Positions 31,201 through 39,200 of a DNA stretch of 64,000 nt are shown piece after piece. A program made the position numbers and the translations under genes. The DNA is from JACPFV01 sp035526825 (lineage in GTDB: Bacteria; Pseudomonadota; Gammaproteobacteria; Nevskiales; Nevskiaceae), in contig DATLBT010000071.1 of NCBI GenBank assembly GCA_035526825.1, forward strand, positions 36,667 to 100,666. Reading direction: 5' to 3'. The first letter of the stretch is position 1, and each line of letters opens with the position of its first letter. The notes under the pieces are model-generated. The model was given only the letters and a program-made list of their open reading frames with translations. It was not told where the DNA came from and made no database searches.

Positions 31201-31983
31201 GTGAAAGCGTTCATCGCGCTGTGCGCTTTGCTGCTGGCGGGTGGCGCACAGGCTGCGGGCCTGCGCATCGCGCCGCTGCGGCTGGACCTTTCTGCCGCGC
31301 AGAGTTCCGGACAAGTCGAGCTCACCAACTTCGGCGCCGCGACCATGGCCGTGCAGGTGAGCCTGGTGGCGTGGAGCCAGGTCGACGGCGTCGACACCTA
31401 CGTGCCGAGCAAGGACATATTCTTTGCGCCGCCAATCGTGTCGGTGCCGGCCAACGGCAAGACGCTGGTGCGCTTTCGCCTGCGCGCGGCGGCGTCGAAG
31501 GACGCCGAGCGCAGCTATCGCGCGTACTTCCACGAAACTTCTCCGCCGCAGGTGCAGAACCAGGGCGGCATGTCGTTCCGGCTGAAACTCGGCGTGCCGC
31601 TGTTCGTGGGCCCGATCAGGCCGGGTGCGCCCAAACTGCAGGTCCAGATCGCGCCGGCGGACGGAATGCTGAACCTCACGCTGGCCAATCCCGGCAACTC
31701 GCACTTGAAGATTCTCGGCATGGAACTGTACCCGGCCGACGTGGCGCGCGATGACCCGCGGGGCGCGCCGATTGCGTCGGCCACGCACAGCGCCAAGGGC
31801 GCCAACTACCTGCTGCCCGGCAGCACGCACGCGTGGAGCCTGGCGGTGCCCGCGGGCACCGACTTGTCGCGCAGCGTGCTGCTGGTGCGCACCGACGACT
31901 ACTCGGGCAAGGCCGCGCCGGGCATGACAACGCGCGGTTGGCTGTGGCAGACCCCGTCGCCCGGCCCGCCAGCCTCGCCCTGA
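31201..31983 (+). CDS. Periplasmic pilus chaperone (PapD-like, archaic type)
   Basis: 260 residues from GTG 31201, which starts directly at the signal peptide 'VKAFIALCALLLAGGAQA'; a GTG at 31162 is less likely. The N-terminal Ig domain has 'LRIAPLRLDLSAAQSSGQVE' and 'AVQVSLVAWSQVDGVD', and the G1-strand region 'RFRLRAAASKDAERSYRAYF' holds the conserved basic residues. The second domain ends 'LLVRTDDYSGKAAPG'. It delivers SCPU subunits to the usher encoded next. Confidence 0.87.
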   Translation: MKAFIALCALLLAGGAQAAGLRIAPLRLDLSAAQSSGQVELTNFGAATMAVQVSLVAWSQVDGVDTYVPSKDIFFAPPIVSVPANGKTLVRFRLRAAASKDAERSYRAYFHETSPPQVQNQGGMSFRLKLGVPLFVGPIRPGAPKLQVQIAPADGMLNLTLANPGNSHLKILGMELYPADVARDDPRGAPIASATHSAKGANYLLPGSTHAWSLAVPAGTDLSRSVLLVRTDDYSGKAAPGMTTRGWLWQTPSPGPPASP

Positions 31984-34451
31984 GGCTCGCTTACCGCGTC
32001 GTGCTGGCACTCGCGGTGTGCAGCGGGTCGGCGCGGGCGACGCAAGAGCCCACCCGCCCCGCTGACGTTCCGGGCGATTCCTGCTCGGCCACGGCGGCCG
32101 AAGCCGCGCCGGCGTACGTGCCGCGGTTGCTGCGCGTCACCGTCAACGGCATCAACACCCGCCAGGAATATTTGTTCCTGCAGCGCCGCTGCGGCGCGTT
32201 GCTGGCGCGGCGGCAGGACATGGAAGCGCTGCGCGTGAAGACCGCCGGCGCGCCCACGGTGGAGATCAATGGCGATCCGTACCTCAATCTCAACCGCTAT
32301 CCGAAGCTGGTTTACGTGCTCGACGAATCCGGTCAGGCGCTGGAGATCGATGGCGAGCCGGAGATTTTCTATCCCACCGTGATCAACCTGGAGCAGGACC
32401 GCCTCGCCGCGACCGGGCCGGTGCTGCCGGGCGGCTTTCTCAATTACGGCCTTTTCACCAACGATCGCGTCGAAGGCGGCAATCGCGGCTTCACGGGTTC
32501 CGCGACGCTGGGTGTGTTCGGCGAGCCGGGCGTGCTGGTGTCGGACTGGCTGGGATACAAGTTCGACACAGTCGAGCGCGTGGTACGGCTCGGCACGACC
32601 TTTTTTCGCGATTATCCCGAGCGCATCAGCACCTTGCGCATCGGTGACGTGTACTCCCGCGGCGGCGCGTTCGGCGGCAGCGCATCGCTGGGCGGCGTGC
32701 AGTACGGCACCAACTTTTCGACGCGGCCGTATCTCATCACCACGCCGGTCGAGATGATGGAAGCCGCGACGCGGCGCATGGCGGTGGTCAACCTCTTCAA
32801 CGCCGAGTTCGACGACCCGGAGCGCCAGTCGCGCGCGGCGTTCCTCAGCGGCATCGCCACGGCGCCGCACGGGCCGGTGGAGATCCTCAACATCCCGACT
32901 TACCAGAACGGCGAATACGTGCTGACGCTGCGCGACCAGCTGGGCCGCGAGTACACGGTGCGGCAAGCGTTCTTCTTCAACCAGGGGCTGCTGCGGCAGG
33001 GGCTGCACGATTTCAGTTACGAAGCCGGCGCGCGGCGGCTGCGTGGCGACCGCGACGAGTACGGCGATGCGTTTGCCGCGGCGACGCATCGGTACGGCTT
33101 CAGCACCCGGTTCACCGGTGAGGGGCACGCCGAGGTCACCGAGGACATCCAGGCCCTCGGCGCTACCGGATCGCTGGTCGTGCCTCGCGTCGGTGTGCTC
33201 AGCGCAAGCCTGGCCGGTTCGCACGCGGGCGGCGCGGGCAGCGGCTTGTACGGCGCGCTGACGCTGGAGAATCGCTATCGCGACACCGGCTACGCAGCGC
33301 GCACCGAATGCCGCAGCGAGAGCTTCTTTCGTGCGAGCGAGGATCCCGCGGTGGGCGATCCGCTGATGTGCCGCGGCTTTGCCAGCGTGTCGTACGCGCT
33401 GACGCCGTTCGACAGCGTCGCGGTCAGCGCGGCCGGCGCGACCTTGCGCGGCGCGGCGGCGGACAGCCTGGGTTACCGGCTGGGTTACGTCACGCGACGC
33501 TGGCCCGGCCTCAACCTCACCGCTTTCGTCGGGCTCACCGAGCAGCCGCAGCGCGACGAGAGCTTCGGCGTGCTGGCGTCGGCCTCGTTCGCGACGCTGC
33601 GCGACTGGGCCGGGGCGCCGGCGTCGCGTCCGCAACCCGCATCGCTGCTGGATCCGCGGCGCGTGCAGGGCAACCTCGCGGTCGAGGGCGGGCGCCACCG
33701 GCAAGTCAATGCGCGCGCGCGGGTGAGTTCCAACGCGCGCGTCGGCGAGCACGATTTCGGCGTGCAGGCCGGCACCTCGCTGGGCGGCGCCGCGCTGCAA
33801 ACGCTGTCGGGAAGCTGGAGCAATCGCTACCTGGTCAGCTCGGTGGGCGTAAGCCACACCGACAGCGACGATTACTACACGGCGGGCGGTGCGAGCGGGC
33901 TGGTCTACATGGACGGTGGGCTCTACCCGGCGCGGCCGCTGACCGGCAGTTTCGCCGTGGTGAAACTCGGCCCCGAGCACGCGGGTGTGCGCGTGAACAG
34001 CTATCGCGCCGATGCCGACGGCGACGTCCTGGTGTCGCCGATGCAGCCGCATCGCGAGAATCCGGTGGTGATCAATGGCGCGGACCTGCCGATGAACGCG
34101 CGGTTCGATGGGCTGAACCTGGCCGCAACGCCGCGGTTTCGCAGCGGCGTGATCCTGCGGCCGGGGATTCGCGTGCTGCGCGATGCGCTCCTCACCGTGC
34201 AGTTGCGCGGCGCCGACGGCGCGGTCGTGCCGCTGCCGCCCGGGGGTTACGCGACGCTGCCGGAATCCGACGAGCTGTTCCCGGTGGGTGAAGCGGGCGC
34301 CTTGTACGTGATCGGCCTGCAAGCCGCGACGAAGGTCACGGTGCACTGGAACAACCAGCAGTGCACGCTGGACATCGCGCTGTCCGGCGCGCCGCCAGTC
34401 GACGCCATCCCCGAGCTCGGGCCCTACGTCTGTGAAGGAATCGCGCCATGA
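31944..34451 (+). CDS. Outer-membrane usher (FimD/PapC family, archaic type)
   Basis: About 835 residues. GTG 31944 is chosen because the signal peptide 'RLAYRVVLALAVCSGSARA' needs the upstream arginines; CTG 31980 or GTG 32001 are alternatives. All overlap or follow the chaperone stop. The N-terminal domain has 'LLRVTVNGINTRQEYLFLQR'. The body shows the alternating beta-barrel pattern with usher motifs such as 'SDWLGYKFDTVERVVRLGTT', 'IGDVYSRGGAFGGSASLGGV' and 'FSYEAGARRLRGDRDEYGDA'. The C-terminal plug-like domains end 'NNQQCTLDIALSG'. It is the secretion pore of the pilus. Confidence 0.87.
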   Translation: MADPVARPASLALRLAYRVVLALAVCSGSARATQEPTRPADVPGDSCSATAAEAAPAYVPRLLRVTVNGINTRQEYLFLQRRCGALLARRQDMEALRVKTAGAPTVEINGDPYLNLNRYPKLVYVLDESGQALEIDGEPEIFYPTVINLEQDRLAATGPVLPGGFLNYGLFTNDRVEGGNRGFTGSATLGVFGEPGVLVSDWLGYKFDTVERVVRLGTTFFRDYPERISTLRIGDVYSRGGAFGGSASLGGVQYGTNFSTRPYLITTPVEMMEAATRRMAVVNLFNAEFDDPERQSRAAFLSGIATAPHGPVEILNIPTYQNGEYVLTLRDQLGREYTVRQAFFFNQGLLRQGLHDFSYEAGARRLRGDRDEYGDAFAAATHRYGFSTRFTGEGHAEVTEDIQALGATGSLVVPRVGVLSASLAGSHAGGAGSGLYGALTLENRYRDTGYAARTECRSESFFRASEDPAVGDPLMCRGFASVSYALTPFDSVAVSAAGATLRGAAADSLGYRLGYVTRRWPGLNLTAFVGLTEQPQRDESFGVLASASFATLRDWAGAPASRPQPASLLDPRRVQGNLAVEGGRHRQVNARARVSSNARVGEHDFGVQAGTSLGGAALQTLSGSWSNRYLVSSVGVSHTDSDDYYTAGGASGLVYMDGGLYPARPLTGSFAVVKLGPEHAGVRVNSYRADADGDVLVSPMQPHRENPVVINGADLPMNARFDGLNLAATPRFRSGVILRPGIRVLRDALLTVQLRGADGAVVPLPPGGYATLPESDELFPVGEAGALYVIGLQAATKVTVHWNNQQCTLDIALSGAPPVDAIPELGPYVCEGIAP

Positions 34452-34906
34452 AGAAGGGAATCGGCGTATCCGCCCTCGCGCTGGCGAGTGCGCTGCACGT
34501 GGGCCCCGCGACCGCGGCAAGCTGCACGATGCTGAGCGTGCCCACGCTGGACTTTGGCTTCTACACAGCCGTCAGCGGCGATGTCACCGCCGAGGGCAAC
34601 CTGCTGTTCTCGTGCGTGCCCGACTTGTTGCAAACGTCCGTGACGTACCGGGTTGCGCTGGGCGCCGGCGCTGGCGGTTCGTACGCACCGCGGCGGCTGA
34701 TGAGCGGAGGCATGGGTCTGCGATACAACGTGTATCGCGATGTGTCGCGCAGCCAGGTGTGGGGCGACGGGCTCAACGGGACGTGGGCCGTGGTCGGCGC
34801 GTGTACCGCATCCTGCGCAGTGCCGGTCTACGGAAAATTGTTTGGCGGCCAGAACGTTCGCGCCGCCCAGTATCGCGACGACGTAGTCATCACCCTGGAG
34901 TTCTAG
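34448..34906 (+). CDS. Second spore coat U (SCPU) domain protein
   Basis: 152 residues starting at the ATGA overlap with the usher. Signal peptide 'GIGVSALALASALHVGPATA', then 'CTMLSVPTLDFGFYTAVSGD', 'LLFSCVPDLLQTSVTYRVAL' and a C-terminal strand 'RDDVVITLEF', typical of SCPU subunits. Its small size and its place after the usher suggest a tip, adaptor or terminating subunit. A larger CsuE-type adhesin is absent, so this protein or the 231-residue subunit may do the binding. Confidence 0.82.
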   Translation: MKKGIGVSALALASALHVGPATAASCTMLSVPTLDFGFYTAVSGDVTAEGNLLFSCVPDLLQTSVTYRVALGAGAGGSYAPRRLMSGGMGLRYNVYRDVSRSQVWGDGLNGTWAVVGACTASCAVPVYGKLFGGQNVRAAQYRDDVVITLEF

Positions 34907-34925
34907 TAGGATTTCGCCCCTCTCG

Positions 34926-35001
34926 GGACGGTTAGCTCAGTCGGTAGAGCACCGCTTTCACACGGCGGGGGTCACTGGTTCGAGTCCAGTACCGTCCACC
35001 A
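34926..35001 (+). tRNA. tRNA-Val, anticodon CAC
   Basis: A 76-nt cloverleaf. The acceptor arm GGACGGT pairs with ACCGTCC and the D arm is GCTC/GAGC. The anticodon arm CCGCT/GGCGG encloses loop TTCACAC, giving anticodon CAC (valine GUG codons). The T arm is ACTGG/CCAGT with loop TTCGAGT. The terminal CCA is encoded. Confidence 0.95.
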
Positions 35002-35010
35002 ACCACATCC

Positions 35011-35032
35011 AGGGCCTGCGCAAGCGGGCCCT
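35011..35032 (+). terminator. GNRA-type hairpin after tRNA-Val, possible terminator
   Basis: AGGGCCTGC and GCGGGCCCT form a 9-bp stem (one T-G pair) closed by a GCAA tetraloop, 10 nt after the tRNA and 13 nt before the convergent vapC stop. There is no T run on either side, so it may be a processing or pausing structure rather than a true intrinsic terminator. Confidence 0.4.
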
Positions 35033-35045
35033 GATCGTGCCGGCC

Positions 35046-35435
35046 TCAGGCGGATCGCAGCCCTAGATGCTCCACAAACGGCTCGAAATCCTTGTCGCTG
35101 AATAGCAATGAGTGCCCGTCAGACAAACAGCGCGTGGCGATGATCGTATCGATGGTCTTGCGGACGGTAACGCCCTTGTCGCGCAAGGCCCTGTAGTTAA
35201 AGGCGGCCTGGATGCCAATCTCACGGCCGCCCAACTCGATCACCTCCATCGATGTCAGGAGTTCCTTCGCCTGCTCGAAATCCTTGTCGCTCTTGAACCC
35301 TTGCAGCACCTCGGTGAGCATCAAATCGCCTGTCGCAAGGATCTCGGTTCCCAGCAGCGCGTCGAGCCTTTCCGCCTGCGGGGTCGCCGTGCCCCGGAAA
35401 TAGTCGATCCAAACGCTCGAATCGACCAGGATCAT
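35046..35435 (-). CDS. vapC: PIN-domain ribonuclease toxin, VapC family
   Basis: 129 residues from ATG 35435, overlapping the antitoxin stop (ATGA). The PIN domain acidic residues are visible: Asp5 in 'MILVDSSVWIDYF', Glu in 'LMLTEVLQGF', Asp in 'KTIDTIIATRCL' and Asp in 'LLFSDKDFEPFV'. These bind the metal of the single-strand ribonuclease site. VapC toxins cut tRNA or rRNA when the antitoxin is lost; the target here is unknown, and the adjacent tRNA-Val is probably coincidence. It is co-transcribed with vapB. Confidence 0.9.
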   Translation of the reverse strand: MILVDSSVWIDYFRGTATPQAERLDALLGTEILATGDLMLTEVLQGFKSDKDFEQAKELLTSMEVIELGGREIGIQAAFNYRALRDKGVTVRKTIDTIIATRCLSDGHSLLFSDKDFEPFVEHLGLRSA

Positions 35436-35626
35436 TTGTCCGTTCTCATGGCGGCGAGGTCGCCCGTCCACTTGAGCTTTCCCTTGAAGCGGCGGACACC
35501 TTCCTGCTTGCGCAGCCGGACCACCGTACGCAGGCCGAGCTCCACGGCTTCCCGCTTTGTCCTGAGGCCCGTGAGCCGGAGCGTTTCCTTCATGAGTTTG
35601 TCGTCGATCACGATGTTGGTACGCAT
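35432..35626 (-). CDS. vapB: VapB antitoxin (ribbon-helix-helix type)
   Basis: 64 residues. The N-terminus 'MRTNIVIDDKLMKETLRLTG' is the strand and first helix of the ribbon-helix-helix DNA-binding domain of the VapB group with 'LRTKREAVELGLRTVV'. The C-terminal 25 residues are basic and probably wrap around the toxin. AAGGAG lies 7 nt before the ATG, inside the palindromic operator. The protein should repress its own operon and neutralise VapC. Confidence 0.88.
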   Translation of the reverse strand: MRTNIVIDDKLMKETLRLTGLRTKREAVELGLRTVVRLRKQEGVRRFKGKLKWTGDLAAMRTDK

Positions 35627-35629
35627 GTG

Positions 35630-35655
35630 TATACTCCTTAGTATGCGTACACATT
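35630..35655 (-). promoter_or_regulatory. vapBC operator palindrome
   Basis: On the minus strand GTGTACGCATACTAAGGAGT continues as ATACAC. The arms GTGT...ATACT and AGTAT...ACAC form an imperfect palindrome (extra ACGC on the left) that contains the AAGGAG ribosome-binding site of vapB. This fits autoregulation by VapBC binding at the start of the operon. Confidence 0.5.
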
Positions 35656-35703
35656 CTACGCCCGCGGTCCTGACAAACTCCAGCGACTCCTGACCTGGTC
35701 ACC

Positions 35704-37566
35704 ATGCCCTCCGTGTTCCTCCTCGCCGCCACCCTTGCCGCCCTGGCGGCTGGTCCGTTTCTATATGGAGCGGCGCGCCGCAGCCCGGCTGCTTTGGCTT
35801 TCCTGGACGGCTTCGTGCTGGTCAGCATCGCCGGCCTCGTGATCCTCGAGGTCGTGCCGGGCACGTTCATGGAAGGCGGTCCGTGGAGCCTGGCCTTCCT
35901 GCTCGTCGGCCTGTTCGGGCCCACCTTGCTCGAGCGCGCGTTCCGCCACGCCGAACGCCAGGCGCACATGGTTGCGCTCGGGCTGGCGATTTGCGGACTC
36001 GTGCTGCACGCGCTCGCCGACGGCCTGGTGCTCGCGCCGGCTGTCGATGGCGATTGGGCGCTGCCGCTCGCAGTGGTCGTGCACAGCTTGCCGGTGGGCA
36101 TGGCGGTGTGGTGGCTGCTCGCGCCGAGCTTCGGGCCGTGGCCGCCGACGCTCGCGCTTGCGGCGATGGGTGTGGGCACTGTCGCCGGTTATCACTACGG
36201 CGTTTCGCTCGGCGCGCTGCTCAGCGAACAGGGCTGGGCGTGGTTCCAGAGCCTCGTCGCGGGAACGTTGCTGCACGTCATTTTCGGGCGGCCACATCTG
36301 CATGGCGATGAGGATCCGCATCACGCGCATGTCGAGCACACGCCGGCGGCGGTGGCGCGCTTCGAGGGCTTGGGCAACCTGGTGGCGCTGGTGGCGCTCG
36401 CGATCATCGGGCTGATGCACGGCGCCAGCGCGCCGTCGGCAGTGGCGCTGCGCTTCGTCGACCTTGCGCTCGAGAGCGCGCCAGCGTTGCTGCTGGCGTA
36501 TGTCATCGGCGGCTTCGTTGCGGGCGAGTTGCCGGCGGGGCTGTTGCGCTGGGTGTCGGCGGGCGGACGCGCGTCGCAGGCCTTGCGCGGGACGGCACTG
36601 GGATTGCCCCTGCCGATCTGCAGTTGCAGCGCGTTGCCGTTGTACCGCTCGTTGTCGCAGCGCGGGGTTGCGCCAGCGGCGGCGCTGGCGTTCCTGATCG
36701 CGGCGCCGGAGGTGGGGCTGACGGCGCTGCTGGTGTCATTGCCGTTGCTGGGATGGGAAATGACGCTGGTGCGGGTGGGTGCGGCGGCGGTGTTGGCGGT
36801 GGTGGTGGGTTATGTCGTGGCGGGATGGGCGCAGACGACGTTTCGGTTTGCGGCGGCGGCTGCGGCGCCAAACCTGATCCCGGCGTCGACGCTGGCATGT
36901 GACTCGCACGACCACGATCACGGCGATGGTCACGATGACCCTCACGCGCATGCGCATACGCAAGCGCACCCGAATGCGCCGACGCCGCGTTCCCGCCTCG
37001 GCGCCGCATTGCGCGCAGGCATGATCGACCTGGTCGACGGCACCGCGCCGTGGATCATCGTGGGCCTGCTCGTGGCGGCCGCTGCGGAACCTTTGCTCAC
37101 GCAGGTGCTTTGGGCGAGCTGGCCCGACGTGCTCGAGGTGTTCGTGTTCGCGTTGGTGGGCATGCCGATCTTCGTGTGCGCCGCGGGCGCGACGCCGCTC
37201 GTGGCGGTGCTCATCGCCGCGGGTGTGTCGCCAGGCGCGGCGCTGGCGTTCTTGCTCACCGGCCCGGCGACCAACGTGTCGACCTTCGGCGTGCTGCGCC
37301 AACTGCATGGCGGGCGCATGGCGTGGGTTTTCGCCGTCGTCACCGCGATCGGTGCCACGGCGCTCGGCGTCGGCGTGAACCTGTTGCCGCTCTCGTCCGT
37401 GCCCGCAGCGGGCGCCGCCACCGAGACGCACGGGTGGATCGAGCAAACCAGCCTCGCGTTGCTGGCGCTGCTCTACCTGGCGTCGCTGCTGCGTCGCGGA
37501 GCGCGCGCATTCATCGGGGAGTTAGCCGACACCGGCGTGCCAGCGCCGGCGCACGCGGGTCATTGA
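35704..37566 (+). CDS. Membrane fusion protein: ZIP-like domain joined to an ArsP-type permease domain
   Basis: 620 residues. The N-terminal 250 residues have ZIP metal-transporter-like helices with histidines in membrane segments ('LVLHALADGLVLAPA', 'LAVVVHSLPVGMAVWWLL', 'SLVAGTLLHVIFG') and a His-rich loop ('HLHGDEDPHHAHVEH'). The C-terminal part is a permease of the ArsP_1/DUF318 type with its two hallmark loops: 'LPLPICSCSALPLYRSL', with the Cys-Ser-Cys, and 'FLLTGPATNVSTFGVL'. A second His/Asp-rich loop ('DSHDHDHGDGHDDPHAHAHT') lies between them. About 15 helices in total. Metal or metalloid export is likely, but the substrate is unknown. It stands alone between vapBC and the DAHP synthase. 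Confidence 0.75.
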   Translation: MPSVFLLAATLAALAAGPFLYGAARRSPAALAFLDGFVLVSIAGLVILEVVPGTFMEGGPWSLAFLLVGLFGPTLLERAFRHAERQAHMVALGLAICGLVLHALADGLVLAPAVDGDWALPLAVVVHSLPVGMAVWWLLAPSFGPWPPTLALAAMGVGTVAGYHYGVSLGALLSEQGWAWFQSLVAGTLLHVIFGRPHLHGDEDPHHAHVEHTPAAVARFEGLGNLVALVALAIIGLMHGASAPSAVALRFVDLALESAPALLLAYVIGGFVAGELPAGLLRWVSAGGRASQALRGTALGLPLPICSCSALPLYRSLSQRGVAPAAALAFLIAAPEVGLTALLVSLPLLGWEMTLVRVGAAAVLAVVVGYVVAGWAQTTFRFAAAAAAPNLIPASTLACDSHDHDHGDGHDDPHAHAHTQAHPNAPTPRSRLGAALRAGMIDLVDGTAPWIIVGLLVAAAAEPLLTQVLWASWPDVLEVFVFALVGMPIFVCAAGATPLVAVLIAAGVSPGAALAFLLTGPATNVSTFGVLRQLHGGRMAWVFAVVTAIGATALGVGVNLLPLSSVPAAGAATETHGWIEQTSLALLALLYLASLLRRGARAFIGELADTGVPAPAHAGH

Positions 37567-37700
37567 GGCCCGATCGCCTCACCTTTCTGTGAGTGGGCTT
37601 TTGGCTTTCTGGGGAGGGCTCTAGGCTTTCTGTGTGCAGATCGCTGGGGTGACGCCTTCACCTTTCTGTGGGAGGGCCCCTGGGCCCGACGTCGCAGCGG
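37567..37700. repeat. Degenerate REP-like repeats between convergent genes
   Basis: The gap holds one good copy (37661-37694) of an element with the core TCTGTGGGAGGGCCCCTGGG, and three degenerate pieces that all begin CTTTCTG (from about 37582, 37602 and 37626). The same core appears at 50926-50947 (inverted, identical over 22 nt) and at 60022-60081. Confidence 0.65.
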
Positions 37701-39047
37701 TCAACCCCCGCGCGAAACGATCTTCATCGCCAGCTCAAGCGCCTGCTCGTAGTTGAGCCGCGGGTCCACCGTCGACTTGTATGCGCGCGCGAGATCGCCC
37801 TCGGTGAGGTCGCGTGCGCCGCCGAGGCACTCGGTGACGTCTTCACCGGTGAGCTCGAGGTGAACGCCACCGAGGTGTGAGCCGTGGGTTTCGTGGATCC
37901 GGAACGCCTGCTCGAGCTCGCCCTGGATGTCGTCGAAGCGCCGCGTCTTCACGCCGGCGCGCGTCGCTTGCGTGTTGCCGTGCATCGGGTCGCACAGCCA
38001 CAGCACTTCATGGCCGCGCGCGCGCAGGGTCTCGATCAGCGGCGGCAGCCGGGTCGCGATCTCGCTGGCGCCCATGCGATGGATGAACGCCAACCGGCCC
38101 GGCTCGTTCGACGGGTTCAGCACTTCGCACAAGCCGGCGAGCCCGTCGGCATCCATCTTCGGTCCGACCTTCACCGCGATGGGGTTGCGGATGCCGCGCA
38201 TGTACTCGACATGCGCGCCGTCGAGCGCCGCGGTGCGCATGCCGATCCACGGGAAATGCGTGGACAGGTTGTACCAGCCCTCGCTGCGCGGCACTTGCCG
38301 CGTCTGCGCCTGCTCGTAATACAGCACCAGCGCCTCGTGCGAGGTGTAGAAATCGACGCGGGAGAAATCGCCGATCGGCTGGCCGGCGAGCGTTTCCATG
38401 AAGCGCACCGAGTGGCCGATCGAATCGACAATCTTCTGGTACTGCTCGGCCAGCGGCGAGTGGTGCACCCACGACAGGTCCCAGTACTCGGGATGGTGCA
38501 GGTCGGCAAAGCCGCCATCGATGAGGCCGCGGACGAAGTTCACGGTGAGCGCCGAGCGCGCGTGGCCCTCGAGCAGGCGGCCCGGATCCGGCGTGCGCGC
38601 CTCGGCGGTGAATTCGGGCAGGTTCACCAGGTCGCCGCGATACGCGGGCAGCGTCACGCCGTCGCGCGTCTCGTCATTGACCGAGCGCGGCTTGGCGTAC
38701 TGGCCGGCGAAACGGCCGACGCGCACCACCGGTTTCTTCAGGCCGTGCACGAGCACGAGGCTCATCTGCAGCAGGACTTTCAGCCGGTTGGTGATGATCT
38801 CCGGACGGCAGTCGGCGAAGGACTCCGCGCAGTCTCCGCCCTGCAGCACGAACCGCTTGCCGGCCTGGGCCTCGGCCAACTGGTGCTTGAGGTTGTTGAC
38901 CTCCCACGAGGTCACCAGCGGCGGCAGGTGGCGCAGGCCTTCGAGGGCCTGGTCCAGGGCGGCGGGATCGGGGTACACCGGCTGCTGTACGGCCGGGCGG
39001 CCTTGCCAGCTGTCCGGGCGCCAGTTCGGCGAGGGATTGGAAATCAT
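37701..39047 (-). CDS. 3-deoxy-7-phosphoheptulonate (DAHP) synthase, class II
   Basis: 448 residues from ATG 39047; a longer frame to 39074 adds sequence from an intergenic hairpin. The family signatures of the plant/actinobacterial class are clear: 'GKRFVLQGGDCAESFADCRP', 'GRFAGQYAKPRSV', 'RGLIDGGFADLHHPEYWDLS', 'FYTSHEALVLYYEQAQTR', 'VEYMRGIRNPIAVKVGPKMD', 'GHEVLWLCDPMHGNTQATRA' and 'HLGGVHLELTGEDVTECLGG'. The conserved Cys, His, Glu and Asp metal ligands are in place. It makes DAHP from phosphoenolpyruvate and erythrose 4-phosphate, the first step to aromatic amino acids. It is transcribed alone. Confidence 0.95.
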   Translation of the reverse strand: MISNPSPNWRPDSWQGRPAVQQPVYPDPAALDQALEGLRHLPPLVTSWEVNNLKHQLAEAQAGKRFVLQGGDCAESFADCRPEIITNRLKVLLQMSLVLVHGLKKPVVRVGRFAGQYAKPRSVNDETRDGVTLPAYRGDLVNLPEFTAEARTPDPGRLLEGHARSALTVNFVRGLIDGGFADLHHPEYWDLSWVHHSPLAEQYQKIVDSIGHSVRFMETLAGQPIGDFSRVDFYTSHEALVLYYEQAQTRQVPRSEGWYNLSTHFPWIGMRTAALDGAHVEYMRGIRNPIAVKVGPKMDADGLAGLCEVLNPSNEPGRLAFIHRMGASEIATRLPPLIETLRARGHEVLWLCDPMHGNTQATRAGVKTRRFDDIQGELEQAFRIHETHGSHLGGVHLELTGEDVTECLGGARDLTEGDLARAYKSTVDPRLNYEQALELAMKIVSRGG

Positions 39048-39067
39048 AGGCTTACATTCTAGGGTCA

Positions 39068-39113
39068 TAGACAACCTCCGACCCCATCTATGGGTGGGGT
39101 CAGAGGTTGTCTA
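39068..39113. repeat. 18-bp inverted repeat (REP-like hairpin)
   Basis: TAGACAACCTCCGACCCC (39068-39085) and GGGGTCAGAGGTTGTCTA (39096-39113) pair over all 18 positions with one wobble, around a 10-nt loop. It lies between the divergent DAHP synthase and hsp20 genes. No T run follows, so it resembles a mobile REP-type palindrome more than a terminator. Confidence 0.7.
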
Positions 39114-39126
39114 CATGCCTATACCC

Positions 39127-39154
39127 CTTGAACGGTGGACCCCCATCCCCAGAT
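39127..39154 (+). promoter_or_regulatory. Heat-shock (sigma-32-like) promoter of hsp20
   Basis: CTTGAAC (39127-39133) and CCCCAGAT (39147-39154) are separated by 13 nt, close to the sigma-32 consensus CTTGAAA-N12/14-CCCCATNT; the spacer end reads CCCAT as in groE promoters. Transcription would begin near 39162, 40 nt before the Hsp20 start. The downstream gene is a heat-shock gene, which supports the call. Confidence 0.6.
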
Positions 39155-39200
39155 GAGATGCACGGCAGCACATCACCCTGCCAACACGGAGGATGGAAAC

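Noticed and set aside
30331..32010. N-terminal extension of the OmpA-family gene by 560 codons
   Set aside because: It runs antisense through the SCPU and chaperone genes; the signal peptide at ATG 30330 marks the true start.
31899..34520. An 873-codon open frame on the minus strand opposite the usher
   Set aside because: A GC-rich shadow with Arg/His/Gln-rich composition and no domain; the plus-strand usher with its coupled neighbours explains the region.
34926..35032. tRNA-Val as an attachment site for an integrated element
   Set aside because: No integrase and no repeated 3' end of the tRNA were seen within the window.
36901..36975. His/Asp-coding GC-rich stretch as a DNA repeat or CRISPR-like array
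   Set aside because: The repetition is in the codons of a His-rich loop of a membrane protein; there are no regular spacers.
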